Below are positions 41,633 to 41,878 of a DNA stretch of 41,878 bases, in pieces. Origin of the DNA: Micrococcales bacterium UBA4448 (GTDB lineage: Bacteria > Actinomycetota > Actinomycetes > Actinomycetales > Microbacteriaceae); NCBI GenBank assembly GCA_002390305.1, contig DGPE01000002.1, forward strand, positions 802 to 42,679, read 5' to 3'. The notes under the pieces are model-generated. The model worked only from the letters and a program-made list of their open reading frames with translations, did not search any database and was not told the DNA's origin. The position numbers and the translations under genes were made by a program. Positions within the stretch are counted from its first letter, which is position 1. Each line of letters starts with the position of its first letter.

Positions 41633-41878
41633 TTTACGGAGAGTTTGATCCTGGCTCAGGACGAACGCTGGCGGCGTGCTTAACACATGCAAGTCGAACG
41701 ATGAAGCTGGAGCTTGCTCCGGTGGATTAGTGGCGAACGGGTGAGTAACACGTGAGCAATCTGCCCTTGACTCTGGGATAACTGCGGGAAACTGTAGCTA
41801 ATACCGGATACTTTCCTCGGTGGGCATCCACTGGGGAAGAAAGAATTTCGGTCAAGGATGAGCTCGCGGCCTATCAGC
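41633..41878 (+). rRNA. rrs: 16S ribosomal RNA, 5' part (runs off the window)
   Basis: AGAGTTTGATCCTGGCTCAG begins at 41640, which corresponds to position 8 of E. coli 16S, so the gene starts near 41633. The following segment (GACGAACGCTGGCGGCGTGC, AACACATGCAAGTCGAACG, GAACGGGTGAGTAACACGTG) is conserved 16S. The V1-V2 region is compatible with an actinobacterium. Only about 246 of roughly 1520 nt are in the window. Confidence 0.99.

Overview
The window is a piece of a compact, moderate-GC actinobacterial chromosome. By eye it is slightly above 50% G+C and almost wholly coding. The 16S rRNA start at the right edge, the TCGAAC-N4-GTTCGA type of LexA box, the clgR-DUF3046-recA-recX order and the lexA/LysM - his - infC - pheST - arg order all fit the family Microbacteriaceae. 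The low GC and tight packing suggest a small-genome freshwater or marine ('Luna'-type) member. That placement is inference from gene order and the 5' 16S segment, not from a database search.

Layout. Bases 1-2800: the 3' end of an osmoprotectant (glycine betaine/choline type) ABC transporter operon, with ATPase, two permeases and a lipoprotein binding protein. 2801-3145: a hairpin-rich gap containing a probable terminator and the structured leader of pnp. 3146-7848: pnp, an M16 protease, dapB and a small membrane/TPR protein. 7816-8690: an inverted two-gene redox island (DUF4395 membrane protein and a thioredoxin-like protein). 8771-15764: thyX, dapA, ribonuclease J, the ftsK/spoIIIE translocase, pgsA and a stand-alone CinA C-terminal domain. 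15847-20529: clgR, DUF3046, recA, recX, miaB and miaA, followed by dapF. 21367-24554: a methyltransferase, hflX, lexA, and a LysM-type SOS division-inhibitor candidate divergent from lexA. 24577-28703: hisC-hisB-hisH-hisA, an SseB-family protein and DUF1844. 28712-30876: infC-rpmI-rplT and a SpoU rRNA methyltransferase. 30887-41152: pheS-pheT-argC-argJ-argB-argF-argH-tyrS in one nearly gapless run. 41153-41878: tandem rRNA promoters, the rRNA leader and the first ~246 nt of 16S rRNA.

How the genes work together. Most are housekeeping: lysine/diaminopimelate (dapA, dapB, dapF), histidine and arginine synthesis, RNA decay (pnp, rnj), tRNA modification (miaA, miaB), translation (infC, rpmI, rplT, pheST, tyrS) and the SOS circuit (lexA, recA, recX, LysM protein). 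No mobile element, CRISPR array, phage gene or obvious foreign island is visible, and I found no plainly novel multi-gene system.

The more interesting signals are regulatory: a non-AUG (AUC) start for infC behind a leader with alternative pairings; an intrinsic terminator built into the coding sequence of the methyltransferase after rplT; a structured pnp leader; leaderless starts at a fixed distance from a TAnnnT box; LexA boxes on lexA, its divergent partner and recA; and an arginine cluster lacking argD, argG and argR that directly abuts aminoacyl-tRNA synthetase genes.
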